Of a stretch of 64,000 nt of DNA, positions 44,750-52,985 are shown piece after piece. The stretch lies in the NCBI RefSeq assembly GCF_001417775.1, contig NZ_BBZJ01000036.1:1-64000 (forward strand). The letters are read 5' to 3'. The number at the start of each line of letters is the position of its first letter. The first letter of the stretch is position 1. The notes under the pieces are model-generated. The model did not search any database, had not been told where the DNA came from, and saw only the letters and a list, made by a program, of their open reading frames with translations. Origin of the DNA: Streptomyces sp. TP-A0356. Its GTDB lineage: Bacteria; Actinomycetota; Actinomycetes; Streptomycetales; Streptomycetaceae. A program made the position numbers and the translations under genes.

Positions 44750-45539
44750 GGGTCTCCGTGAGGGGGCGCGGGTTCAGGGCCCGGTTGAATGCGGCGGTCA
44801 GCGCGGGGGCCTGCCCGGGGTCGGTGAGCAGGGCGTGGGCGATGGGCGTGCCGATGACGACGGCGTCCACCAGCGGGGCCACGCGCGCGGCGAGGTCAGG
44901 GGTGGAGATCCCCACGCCCGAGACCACCGGCAGTGGGCTCGCGGCGTGCAGGCGCTGGGTGAAGGCGGCGAGCGCGGGAATGTCCAGCGGGCCGCGGTAG
45001 CCGGTGGGCGCCGTGCTGGCGGGCGCGTAGAGCCATCCGGACGCGTGGGTGACTGCGGCCGGGAGGTCGGTGTCGGGGGCGGTGCGTGGGATGAGCCGTG
45101 GACCGTGAAGGCCCGCGTCCTGCGCGGTCTCGTGCCAGCTGGTCTCCTGGTGGGCAGGTAGGTCGACGACCATCACGCCGACAGCGCCGGCGTCGGCGAA
45201 CAGGTGGGCCAGGTTCTCGGGGCCGTGTCGGCTGACGGGTTCCCAGTAGGTCATGACGACGGTCGGCCGCAGGCGGGCGGCGTGCTCGACAGCGCTCAGG
45301 GTGCGGTCGAGGACGTGTCCGCGTCGAAGGGCGCGTTCATAGGCGGCGCGGATGACGGGACCGTCCAGGCCGGCGTGTTCGGCAGCCAGGCCGACCTCGA
45401 ACAGGTCGGCACCTGCTTGCGCGAGCTGGTCGAGGTGACGACGCTCGGCGGTTGGCTGGTGCAGGCCGGCGGGGACGAACACGCCGAGCGCGCAACGGGG
45501 TTGAGTGAGGAGGGTGTGCAGGGGGTCGGCGGTGGCCAG
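44742..45539 (-). CDS. TrpA-like (tryptophan synthase alpha family) protein
   Basis: A TIM-barrel enzyme of the tryptophan synthase alpha family, which cleaves indole-3-glycerol phosphate. FEVGLAAEHAGLDGPVIRAA keeps the catalytic Glu (FEVG) and the Asp 11 residues later (LDG) seen in TrpA; GYRGPL and PVVSGVGIST then DAVVIGTPIAHAL match the phosphate-binding end. The GTG at 45482 would remove the first strand, and the frame is open upstream with conserved-looking PLHTLLTQPRCALGVFVPAG, so I prefer the CTG at 45539 (GGGAAAGG upstream). No trpB or other trp gene is nearby. A tryptophan or indole role inside a conjugative operon is odd. Confidence 0.7.
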   Translation of the reverse strand: MATADPLHTLLTQPRCALGVFVPAGLHQPTAERRHLDQLAQAGADLFEVGLAAEHAGLDGPVIRAAYERALRRGHVLDRTLSAVEHAARLRPTVVMTYWEPVSRHGPENLAHLFADAGAVGVMVVDLPAHQETSWHETAQDAGLHGPRLIPRTAPDTDLPAAVTHASGWLYAPASTAPTGYRGPLDIPALAAFTQRLHAASPLPVVSGVGISTPDLAARVAPLVDAVVIGTPIAHALLTDPGQAPALTAAFNRALNPRPLTETRA

Positions 45540-45577
45540 GGTGGAGCCTTTCCCGGCGGCGTACTGTCGCTGGCGGG

Positions 45578-46057
45578 TCAGCGGCGGCGTCCGGCCGGTG
45601 GAATCGGGGTGGTCGCCGGGGCAGCGGCGCTCTGGTGGCCCTGGCGGTGCGCGCCGGGCGCGGGATCTGCGCTGGGCGGGCTGCTGAAGGCGGGAGCCAC
45701 GCGGTCGAGGGCCTGGGCGATCTGCTGCGCCTGGTTGTGGGAGTCATGGAGCTGCTGGGCGACGTCGTCGGGGAGCCGGTCCCATTGCGCTCGGTACTGG
45801 TAGCGCTGGGTGATCTCGGCGGCATTGCGGAGCTGTTCGGCGGCCTGCCGCAGGACGGCAGTCTTCCGCTCGGGGGCGGTCGCGGTGTGCGTGGCCTGCA
45901 GGAGCGCGTCCAGGGCGGCAGGCAGCGGCGCGTTGTCCGCGGGAAGGCCGTAGAGGGCGGCGTGCAGTGACTGGGCGTAGACCGTCACGGGTCCGCCCCG
46001 ACCGCGGTCGCGGTACTCGATGGGGGCTTGGCGGCGGGCGCTGAAGCTGACGGTCAC
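45578..46057 (-). CDS. hypothetical protein with basic tail, 159 aa
   Basis: Not recognised. Residues 15-110 are helical (QSLHAALYGLPADNAPLPAA, LRNAAEITQRYQYRAQWDRL), then a Pro/Ala-rich linker ends in IPPAGRRR. The ATG at 46057 follows the preceding gene by about 120 bp. The tail type is shared with many proteins of this block. Confidence 0.55.
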   Translation of the reverse strand: MTVSFSARRQAPIEYRDRGRGGPVTVYAQSLHAALYGLPADNAPLPAALDALLQATHTATAPERKTAVLRQAAEQLRNAAEITQRYQYRAQWDRLPDDVAQQLHDSHNQAQQIAQALDRVAPAFSSPPSADPAPGAHRQGHQSAAAPATTPIPPAGRRR

Positions 46058-46181
46058 GTCTCGCGGAGCGGCACCTGGGTGGAGCTGTTCGGCGAGGGCG
46101 CGGGCCAGATCATGCGCGGTTGGGGAGTCGGAGGACGTGGTAGCTCCAATCGAACGGCGGTGATGGCGGCTTCGAGGGTGG

Positions 46182-46784
46182 TCAGCGGGTGCGGCGACGG
46201 ACCGCCGGCGCGGTCACTGAGCCGGTGGTGGCAGTCGCGGGGCGGCGGGCGCTGGCGGGGATGTCGGATGGTGTGGCGATGCCGAGGTGGACGCGTGTGC
46301 TGAGACCGTGGGCGTATGCGTGCGTCTCGGCAGCCGTGACTGCGCCGAGTAGCCCGCGCTCGTCCAGGCCGTCCGGCGGGCGGTAGGACGAGCCGCCCGC
46401 CGTGGGGGTGAAGCCGTGCTGCTCCAACAGGGTCCCGGCGGTGGTGGTCGCGGCGGTCACGGCAACGGTGCCGTCACCGAAGTGGAAGTGCAGGTCGGGG
46501 GCGACTGCCGGATGGTCGGGGCTCCAGCGTGTCGTCCAGGAAAGGTCGACGAGGTCGTGGGTGTGCGCCAGGAGGCCGTACATCGCGATTCCGGCGCACT
46601 CGTGTGCGTCCTGCGTGGTGCCCGGTGACAGGAGGTAGAGCCGGCGGCCGAGGTGCTCGCGGGGGAGGAATCCGGCCTCGGTCAGCAGCTGGTCGGCGTC
46701 GCGGATGCGGCGGTTGAGGATGACGAACGTGTGTCCGTCGTCGGTGGACCCGATGAATACATCGGGGAAGTCCAGAAGAGACAC
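46182..46784 (-). CDS. hypothetical protein with basic tail, about 200 aa
   Basis: Not recognised. The folded part begins FPDVFIGSTDDGHTFVILNR and continues with LLSPGTTQDAHECAGIAMYG and DLHFHFGDGTVAVTAAT. The GTG at 46784 is chosen because upstream in-frame codons are shadow of the preceding gene. The C-terminus is Ala/Thr/Pro-rich and ends VRRRTR. Confidence 0.55.
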   Translation of the reverse strand: MSLLDFPDVFIGSTDDGHTFVILNRRIRDADQLLTEAGFLPREHLGRRLYLLSPGTTQDAHECAGIAMYGLLAHTHDLVDLSWTTRWSPDHPAVAPDLHFHFGDGTVAVTAATTTAGTLLEQHGFTPTAGGSSYRPPDGLDERGLLGAVTAAETHAYAHGLSTRVHLGIATPSDIPASARRPATATTGSVTAPAVRRRTR

Positions 46785-46852
46785 GGTGGTCCAGGGGGTC
46801 GGCGGGCTGCAGGCCGGGACGGGTGCCGGCTGGTGCAGCTCCGGAGGATCGG

Positions 46853-47623
46853 TCAACGGCTGCGGGTGGCCGTCTTCGCGGCGGTGGGTGCGGGTGCGGG
46901 TGCGGGTGCGGGTGTCGTGGCGGGTGCTCTGCTGGCCGGCGGGCTGCTGATGGCGTCGGCCAGGGCGGTGGTGCCGGCGCGGGTGAGACGGACTCGGTCT
47001 TGGAGCGGTCCGCCCACGTAGGCGGAGGACGCGGACTTCGGGACGCGTTCCGCGAGCCCCTTCGCCTCCAGCGTCCGCAGTGTGCCGATGAGCACGCGCT
47101 CGTCGCGGTAGTGAACGTACTGCCGCCCCAGAGAGCTGGTCGCCACGACGTTCCCGCAGGCGATCTCCCACAAGGCGCTGCGCTGCGTGGCGGTAAGCGG
47201 GTGGTCCGGAGCCTCGCTGGCACTGCCACGTCGCCGTCGGATCTCGTAGGCGAGAGTTTCGGCACAGCCCATGGCCGCTTCAGGTGCCAAGGCGGTCAGA
47301 GTCCGGGCCACCGGGAGCCGCTGGTCCGCGGAGGCCCTGCTCAGGAAGGCGAGTTGCTGGAGGCGGACCACCGCGTCCGACAGGTCGTGACATCGAAAGA
47401 AGCGTTCGTCGGTGACCGCTTTGATGGCGGTGCGGGTCGTGGCGGCGAGTTGCTGTGCGGAGACGACGTGAGCGTCGGGCTCCGACTGCGCCTCGGCTCG
47501 CAGAAGCCGGTCGAGCATGTCGTTGTGCTGCACGTATTGGTCCGCGAGCAGCATCAGGCGCTCGACCGGTGTCGGCGGGGCGGCCACGTGGAAGAGGAGG
47601 CCCTCTGCGGGGGGTGTCGTCAT
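46853..47623 (-). CDS. hypothetical protein, possible winged helix, basic tail
   Basis: A 256-residue protein whose ATG at 47623 overlaps the upstream stop (ATGA). Residues about 145-215 (TATQRSALWEIACGNV, VLIGTLRTLEAKGLAERV, VRLTRAGTTALADA) look like a winged helix. The N-terminal half is helical. The tail contains an (AP)n run encoded by tandem hexamers and ends KTATRSR. Function is unknown. Confidence 0.6.
   Translation of the reverse strand: MTTPPAEGLLFHVAAPPTPVERLMLLADQYVQHNDMLDRLLRAEAQSEPDAHVVSAQQLAATTRTAIKAVTDERFFRCHDLSDAVVRLQQLAFLSRASADQRLPVARTLTALAPEAAMGCAETLAYEIRRRRGSASEAPDHPLTATQRSALWEIACGNVVATSSLGRQYVHYRDERVLIGTLRTLEAKGLAERVPKSASSAYVGGPLQDRVRLTRAGTTALADAISSPPASRAPATTPAPAPAPAPTAAKTATRSR
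46887..46914. repeat. tandem hexamer GGTGCG, four copies
   Basis: GGTGCG is repeated four times without error (46887-46910) with a partial fifth copy. It encodes the Ala-Pro run near the end of the preceding protein on the minus strand. Such runs can vary in copy number without shifting the frame. Confidence 0.8.
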
Positions 47624-48078
47624 GCTCGCCGCCGAACGGCCGGGGTGTGGACCGGGGCTGGGGTCGGCGCGTTCGGAGCAGCGGGGGGCCGCACTTCCAG
47701 TGCTGTGCGGGCGGCGTCCAGGGCCCGGCCGGCGTCGTCGAGGTGGGTCCGTAGGTGGCTGTGGTGGTCGAGCGAGTCGAGCTTTTGCTGGAGCGTGTCC
47801 TGCGCTGTGGTGGTGAGGGTGATGAGCGGGGCGAGGGTCTGGGTGTAGTGGGCGATGGCTCGCCCGAGGTGGCCGGCGCTCGCGCCGAGGGTCGCGGGGG
47901 GCGGTAGGTCGGTGATGTTCGGAGCGAGCCGGTACTCGGCGTCGGCGGCCATGCGGGCAGCGAGGTGGCACAGCAGGTCGATGTGCCGTATGACGTTGAA
48001 CAGGCCGGTGCCGTCCGCGGTGATGGGGTGGTCGCGGATGTCCGCGGTCACGGCGTCCACGGCTTGGCGCGCAGACAT
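47620..48078 (-). CDS. helical hypothetical protein with basic tail, 152 aa
   Basis: Not recognised. Predicted helices (GLFNVIRHIDLLCHLAARMA, AHYTQTLAPLITLTTTAQDT) precede a Pro-rich linker ending PAVRRRA. The start is ATG 48078; the frame stays open upstream (LYTYDPRDLED), so a slightly longer form is possible. It is coupled to the next gene by ATGA. Confidence 0.55.
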   Translation of the reverse strand: MSARQAVDAVTADIRDHPITADGTGLFNVIRHIDLLCHLAARMAADAEYRLAPNITDLPPPATLGASAGHLGRAIAHYTQTLAPLITLTTTAQDTLQQKLDSLDHHSHLRTHLDDAGRALDAARTALEVRPPAAPNAPTPAPVHTPAVRRRA

Positions 48079-48124
48079 GTCTTCGAGGTCGCGGGGGTCG
48101 TAGGTGTACAGGTCGGCTCCAGGT

Positions 48125-48583
48125 TCAGGGGGCTTGCCACAGAAAGCGGGCGACGTGGTCGTTGCCGTGGCCGGTCCGGGGCCGGGAGGGGGTGTGCCAG
48201 CCGGCCCGTGGCGGGCGGCTGGCGATCAGACGCCAGCCCGCGCCGCGCAGGGACGCGCCGCTCTCGCCCTCCTGGGTGAAGGTGATCAGGCGCCGGTACC
48301 CGAGGGCCTTCGTCGCACGCCACGACGCCCCGTACAGCAGGGAGTTGGCGTTGCGGGTACCGTCGCTGGCGGTCCGGGTGACTTCGAGGGTGGCGCCGTC
48401 GTCGAGGTGGCGGGCCACGGGCCGCCCGACGATGGCGACGGCGCGCAGGATGCCGGTCTCGTCGGCGGCACCGACGGCGAAGATCTGTCCCGCGGGCGGT
48501 GGGTGGTGGCGGTGCCAGGTCCGCACGAAGTCCTTCGCCTGGCGTGAGCGGACCGGCACCAGGTGCAGCGGGGCGCCGCTCAC
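48125..48583 (-). CDS. XF1762 family (Mom-like GNAT) protein
   Basis: A 152-residue GNAT-fold protein of the XF1762 family, related to the phage Mom enzyme that modifies adenine to block restriction. Family signatures: WHRHHPPPAGQIFAVGAADE, IVGRPVARHLDDGATLEVTR, GTRNANSLLYGASWRATKAL, GYRRLITFTQEGESGASLRG. The GTG at 48583 overlaps the TGA of the coupling protein gene (GTGA); the longer in-frame reading lies in that gene. On a conjugative element it may modify DNA to evade restriction, though this family has not been proven to do so. Confidence 0.75.
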   Translation of the reverse strand: MSGAPLHLVPVRSRQAKDFVRTWHRHHPPPAGQIFAVGAADETGILRAVAIVGRPVARHLDDGATLEVTRTASDGTRNANSLLYGASWRATKALGYRRLITFTQEGESGASLRGAGWRLIASRPPRAGWHTPSRPRTGHGNDHVARFLWQAP

Positions 48584-50373
48584 ACGGCCTTGCCGAAGTC
48601 GGACTGTGTCGGCGCGTGCTTCGCGATCGCGCGGGCGGTGATCGCCTGCGACGCGCGGTCGGACGCCGCGGACAGCTCCTCCGCGCCGGGCTCCCGGTAC
48701 CACGGGCGCAGGTCGAGCATGGCGGCGCGCATACCGGTGGCGAAGCAGAGCGCCGTGCCCTTGGGCAGGGCGCGGATCTCGTCGGCGGGCAGGATCCGCT
48801 GCTGTCGCATCGACACCGAGGTCGACTTGCCGGACTCGGAGTGCGAGGTCGAGGTGGTCTCGACGTCGTGGTCGCCGATCAGGCGGGACAGCTTGTCAGC
48901 GAAATCGGGGTCGTCGATACCGGAGCCGATGACCTTGACGGTCGAGGCGGACCACATGGCGTCCATGCCGGCGTCCCCCCAGACCTTCTGGCCCTGGCGG
49001 TAGGACTGCAGGATCGTGATCGGGATGATCCCGCGCGACCCAAGGTGCGAGTACAGGTCCGGAAGGTCGGAGATCTTGCACACGTTGGCGGCCTCGTCGA
49101 GGATCGCGAGCATGGGCGGGTCGAGGCGTCCGCCGGCGCGTTCGGCCTGCGCGGTCGCGGCCCGCATCACCGAATCCGCGCACGCCGCGATCAGCGCCGA
49201 GGCTCCGCCTCCGCCGTCCTTGGACAGCAGATACAGGGTGTCGGTGGAGGTGACGAACTCGGACGGCCTGAACTCCGGGACGTTCTTCTGCGGGGTGACC
49301 CAGGCGGCGATCTCGCTGTTGAGCAGCGCGGCGGCGTACTGGCGGGCGGTTTCGTAGATGCCGTCCCGGGTTTCCGGCGGGCCTTCCACGGTGCCCTTGA
49401 GCTGGGCGGCGACGGCGGTGAATCCGTGGTCGCGCAGGATGTCGAGCGGGGTGCGGTCGGCGGGGAAGGCCAGCCACTGCATGACGTCGGTGATCGGCCG
49501 CTCGTCCAGCGCGGCGGCGAGGAACAACTGGGCGAGGATGTTGGATCCGGCCTTGGACCAGAAGTCGCCCTGCTGGGAGGCGTCCACGGAGGCGGCGAGG
49601 AAGTGGCCGGCCAGCCGCCCGGCGCCGTCGAGGGTCTTGGCGTCCGCCAGGGGGTTCCACCACATCTCGCGTGCGGCGTGCGCGATCTGCTGCGGGTCCA
49701 TCGACCACACCCGTCCCACCGCGGCGCGGGCGTCGAGGGTGGCGGTGTAGGCGTCGCCGGCGGCCTTGTTCGAGGTCAGCAGGACCGGGCCGGGCGCGGC
49801 GAGGATGGAGGGGATCGCGAGCGAGGTGGTCTTGCCCGAGCGGGGCGCCATGATGGCGACGGCCACGTCCTCGTAGCCCATGCGGATCTCGTGCTTGGTG
49901 CCCTGCAGGTTGCCGAGGAGGATGCCGGTGTCCCGGGCCTCGATGTGCTTGGCGTCCTTCAGGCTCGGGCGCAGGGAGCGGGCCTTGTCGGTGATCGCCT
50001 TGGCCATCAGCGGTTCGATGTCCCGTGCCTTGGCCATGCCGGTGATCTTCTTCTTCCGGCCGCCGCTGCGGTTCTTGTGCTGAGCCCACAGCACGCCCGC
50101 CACTGTCCCGAGGGCCAGGAGCAGGACGACCGGGACGATGCGGGCACTGATCAGCAGGGACGTTTCTCCCGCGTGGGGCCAGACCTGCTCGGGGTGGAGC
50201 AGGGCGTTGGTCGGCTGGTACGGCGCCCAGCCAGCTCCGGTGAGGTAGGCGGTGATGTTGCCGGAAAGCCAGGCGAGGTGGGAGAGGGGGACGACGACGG
50301 CAGCGACGCCGATCAGGAGGCGCAGGACGATGTCGTACCCGTCGGTGGAACTGTTGGAGGAGGTGGGGGGCAA
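48580..50373 (-). CDS. VirD4/TraG-type type IV coupling protein
   Basis: A 597-residue inner-membrane ATPase that would link the DNA-relaxase substrate to a transfer channel. Two N-terminal membrane helices (about 16-36 and 78-96) precede the ATPase. Walker A is IMAPRSGKTTSLA (174-186), and Walker B is MLAILDEAANV near 405, followed by GIIPITILQSYRQGQKVWG. WWNPL and GTKHEIRMG are typical of the TraG/TraD family. The arrangement suggests type IV-like conjugation, not the FtsK-like TraB system of classical Streptomyces plasmids. It lies in the middle of the minus-strand operon. Confidence 0.85.
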   Translation of the reverse strand: MPPTSSNSSTDGYDIVLRLLIGVAAVVVPLSHLAWLSGNITAYLTGAGWAPYQPTNALLHPEQVWPHAGETSLLISARIVPVVLLLALGTVAGVLWAQHKNRSGGRKKKITGMAKARDIEPLMAKAITDKARSLRPSLKDAKHIEARDTGILLGNLQGTKHEIRMGYEDVAVAIMAPRSGKTTSLAIPSILAAPGPVLLTSNKAAGDAYTATLDARAAVGRVWSMDPQQIAHAAREMWWNPLADAKTLDGAGRLAGHFLAASVDASQQGDFWSKAGSNILAQLFLAAALDERPITDVMQWLAFPADRTPLDILRDHGFTAVAAQLKGTVEGPPETRDGIYETARQYAAALLNSEIAAWVTPQKNVPEFRPSEFVTSTDTLYLLSKDGGGGASALIAACADSVMRAATAQAERAGGRLDPPMLAILDEAANVCKISDLPDLYSHLGSRGIIPITILQSYRQGQKVWGDAGMDAMWSASTVKVIGSGIDDPDFADKLSRLIGDHDVETTSTSHSESGKSTSVSMRQQRILPADEIRALPKGTALCFATGMRAAMLDLRPWYREPGAEELSAASDRASQAITARAIAKHAPTQSDFGKAV

Positions 50374-50406
50374 AGAGTTACGAGCCTTCCGGGCGGCGGC
50401 GGGGAT

Positions 50407-51198
50407 TCAGCGGCTGCGACTGTTCCTGGCCGGCGGCTGGCGCGGCGGGCCTGGAGTCGTCGGCGGGACGGTGCGGCGCGCCGCGAGGGAGCGGACGCGT
50501 TCTTCCAGGGCACCGGCGACGTGCACGGCGAGGACGTCCGTCGTGCGGCGGGTGACGACGCCCGGGCCGCGGGTCGGAAGACTGCGCAGGCTGCCGGTAC
50601 GCGCTACGGGGTGCGGATCGACCAGGGAGGCGGTGAACGCGGCGACCAGTCGTGCAGGGGTGCGTTCGCCGAAGCGGGCCTGCCACACCGGGTCTCGATC
50701 CGGGCCGAGGGAGGCGGTGACGAACCAGGCTCCCGGCTCCTGCACGGTTCCCAGGCGCTGCACGTAGGCCGTTCCGTCGGGCGACACGAGGCCGTCAGCC
50801 CCGATGGCCGGGGGCTGCCACGCGCTCTGCCGGAGCGGTTCGTACGGATCCGAGGGTGTGCTCGCGGCGGGGGCGGGGTCGGTGAGGGCGTCGGTGAAGG
50901 CGGCGATGAGTTCGACCGGGGTGCGGGCGCCGAAACTCGCGTACCAGGCGGGATGGTCCGCCTCCGCCGCATGGTTGAGGGTCCACCACTGTGCGTCGGG
51001 GTCGGGTTCCAGGCGCAGGAGGGCCTTCTGGTCCGGGCTGGAGAGCAGGACGCGGGGCATCAGGGGGTCGTTGCCGTGGCTCCAGCCGCATGCGCGGTGC
51101 AGGGGGACGGTGATCCATGCGGGGTCACCGCTGCCGGCCAGGTGGCGTGGCGTGATGAAGTCGACCTCGACGGTCTCGGGGGTTGGGGGCATGCTCAC
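50407..51198 (-). CDS. DUF317 protein, two repeats, basic tail
   Basis: A 263-residue protein with two DUF317 repeats (HLAGSGDPAWITVPL...WTLNHAAE...WYASFGARTPVELIAAFTDA and the second copy ending WQARFGERTPARLVAAFTAS). GTG 51198 overlaps the upstream TGA. The C-terminal linker ends PPARNSRSR. Function is unknown; family members are confined to Streptomyces mobile elements. Confidence 0.7.
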   Translation of the reverse strand: MSMPPTPETVEVDFITPRHLAGSGDPAWITVPLHRACGWSHGNDPLMPRVLLSSPDQKALLRLEPDPDAQWWTLNHAAEADHPAWYASFGARTPVELIAAFTDALTDPAPAASTPSDPYEPLRQSAWQPPAIGADGLVSPDGTAYVQRLGTVQEPGAWFVTASLGPDRDPVWQARFGERTPARLVAAFTASLVDPHPVARTGSLRSLPTRGPGVVTRRTTDVLAVHVAGALEERVRSLAARRTVPPTTPGPPRQPPARNSRSR

Positions 51199-51713
51199 TT
51201 CCGTGCCGCGGCTCGCCGGTCGGGCGCGGTGGCCGGGGCCGGTATGGGGGCGAGGGCTGAAGGGGCTTTGCGGGCAGCCGTGTTGATCTCGCGGAGTGCC
51301 TTGCCGTGGGTGGCCCAGTCGTCGAGGTAGCTCCACGATTCGGCGTGATGGGCGGCGAGTGCGTCGTCGAAGTCCGGGGTGCCGGGCTTGGCGTTAGTGG
51401 GAAGGGCGTCGCGGGTGACCAGCCATTGCTCGTGCAGTTCGTCGAGCCGGTCGAGGGCGTCGCGCAGGACGCCCAACTGGTAGACCCAGCGGCCCTGCAC
51501 GCTGTGCTCCGGCAACTGGGCCAGTTGAGTCTCGGCCGTGGCCAGCAGGTGACGGGCGCCGTAACGGAGCGGCTCGAACGCCTCGGCGGTGTCGGCGTCG
51601 CGCTGGCTCGCGCGCCTTCCGTAGGCGTGGTCGTCGTAGGGCCAGCCGTCGAGGTCGGTGTGCTCGTCGGAGTAGGCGTCCCAGGCGTCGAGGATCTTCT
51701 TGCTGTCGCTCAC
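51195..51713 (-). CDS. hypothetical protein with basic tail, 172 aa
   Basis: Not recognised. A helical protein (KKILDAWDAYSDEHTDLDGW, VYQLGVLRDALDRLDELHEQ) ending in an Ala/Pro linker and APDRRAAARK. The start is ATG 51713. It is coupled to the DUF317 gene downstream by a GTGA overlap. Confidence 0.6.
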   Translation of the reverse strand: MSDSKKILDAWDAYSDEHTDLDGWPYDDHAYGRRASQRDADTAEAFEPLRYGARHLLATAETQLAQLPEHSVQGRWVYQLGVLRDALDRLDELHEQWLVTRDALPTNAKPGTPDFDDALAAHHAESWSYLDDWATHGKALREINTAARKAPSALAPIPAPATAPDRRAAARK

Positions 51714-51787
51714 GTAATGGTCGAGGTGACGGAGGAGGGCGCGGTGTGCGCGGTGATCGGCGGAAATGGGAAAGGGGTCCTGTCGGT

Positions 51788-52618
51788 TCAGCGGCGGGCG
51801 GCCGGCTGGACGGTGTGGGCCTGCGCCGGGGTCGGTGCGGGTTTCGTCTGCTGCCGGCGGGCGGAGCGTGCTCGGGCGCGGAGCGATTCGATACGGGCGG
51901 TGTGGGCGTCGACCACCTGCTGCGGGCGCAGCGGGCTGGGCTCCTGTACGGCGCTGTAGTGGCCGGTGCGGTCGTACATGCCGCGCTGGAGCGGGCTGCG
52001 GTCGGCCAGCGCGGTGAGGAACGATCCGACGAGGTGGGCGGGGACGGCCTCGTCGAAGTAGGCGTGCCAGATGCGCGGGCCGGGGAACTGCCCGTCGCCG
52101 GGCTCGCAGGTCTCAACGTGCCAGGACGAGCGGCCACTGAATTCGCTCAGCGGGCGCAGTTCGATGTGGCACATGGAGTCCGGCGAGCGCGCCGTACCGT
52201 CCGAGTCGCGGTGCCAGCCCGCCGCGGTCACCGGCTGCCACGGATCCTGCTGCTGTGGCGGCAAGGCGATGAGGGCGTCGGTGAAGCCGGCGAGGACCTC
52301 GGCGGGCACGAGTTCACCGAACTCGGCGTACCAGCCGGGCTCGGTGTCGGTGGGCTCGGCCCGCAGCCGCCACCACGCAGAGGTGGCGGTCTGCGGGTCG
52401 AACTGGAGGCTGCGGCGAAGGTCGGGACTGCGCAGGACGATCTCGGCGCTCAAAGGGTCGGAGACGGCGCTCCATCCGGCGGCGGCCAGGCCGTGGGTGA
52501 CGTGGCGGGCATCCCCGGGGCCGGCGAGGTGGCGGGGGCTGGTGTCGAAGGGGATCCGCCAGGCGTGCTTGTCGGCGAAGGCGGCGAGCTGCCGTTCGCT
52601 CAGCGGCACCGACCGCAC
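51788..52618 (-). CDS. DUF317 protein with basic tail, 276 aa
   Basis: DUF317 repeats are visible (SPRHLAGPGDARHVTHGLAA, LRSPDLRRSLQF, PGWYAEFGELVPAEVLAGFT, and WHAYFDEAVPAHLVGSFLTA in the second copy). The GTG at 52618 overlaps the end of the preceding gene by 19 bases. The tail is Gln/Pro/Ala-rich, ending VQPAARR. Confidence 0.7.
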   Translation of the reverse strand: MRSVPLSERQLAAFADKHAWRIPFDTSPRHLAGPGDARHVTHGLAAAGWSAVSDPLSAEIVLRSPDLRRSLQFDPQTATSAWWRLRAEPTDTEPGWYAEFGELVPAEVLAGFTDALIALPPQQQDPWQPVTAAGWHRDSDGTARSPDSMCHIELRPLSEFSGRSSWHVETCEPGDGQFPGPRIWHAYFDEAVPAHLVGSFLTALADRSPLQRGMYDRTGHYSAVQEPSPLRPQQVVDAHTARIESLRARARSARRQQTKPAPTPAQAHTVQPAARR

Positions 52619-52956
52619 CCCGGCTCACTCGAGGCCGCGCTGACGATCACCTTGCGCAGCTCGTCCAGGACGTAGTGGAGCATGTACTGGTCGGTCTGCA
52701 CCCACGCTGCGGCACGCAGCTCGGTGACCAGATCGCTGATCCTCTCGCTGCGCGGGGTGTTCGGGTGGCTCTGTACGGCGCGGGCGAGGGCGCGCAGGGT
52801 GTCGCCGAGCTGGATGGGCAGGCCGGTGTATTCGTCGAGGAGGGGCTCGACGAGGGCGAGCGCCTCCTGGGGGTCGGGGTTCTCGCGCAGGTATTCGGTG
52901 AGGCGGCAGAGGGTGTCGGTCGCGGCGCGGATGGTGTCCGGGGTGAGTGCGGGCAC
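52600..52956 (-). CDS. helical hypothetical protein, 118 aa
   Basis: Not recognised. Helical throughout (TIRAATDTLCRLTEYLRENP, LDEYTGLPIQLGDTLRALAR, TELRAAAWVQTDQYMLHYVL). The GTG at 52956 is chosen because of GAGGAG a few bases upstream. It lies between two DUF317 genes, with a small overlap with the following one. Confidence 0.6.
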   Translation of the reverse strand: MPALTPDTIRAATDTLCRLTEYLRENPDPQEALALVEPLLDEYTGLPIQLGDTLRALARAVQSHPNTPRSERISDLVTELRAAAWVQTDQYMLHYVLDELRKVIVSAASSEPGCGRCR

Positions 52957-52985
52957 GGGGCTCCTCGGGGTGGTGGGTGTCGTGG

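Noticed and set aside
46887..46914. Tandem hexamers as a CRISPR or iteron array
   Set aside because: Six-base units without spacers that encode an Ala-Pro linker in frame; no cas or rep genes. No CRISPR array was seen elsewhere in the window.
48499..51330. A 943-codon open frame on the plus strand
   Set aside because: Antisense to the coupling protein and a DUF317 gene; the minus strand has clear Walker motifs and coupled starts.
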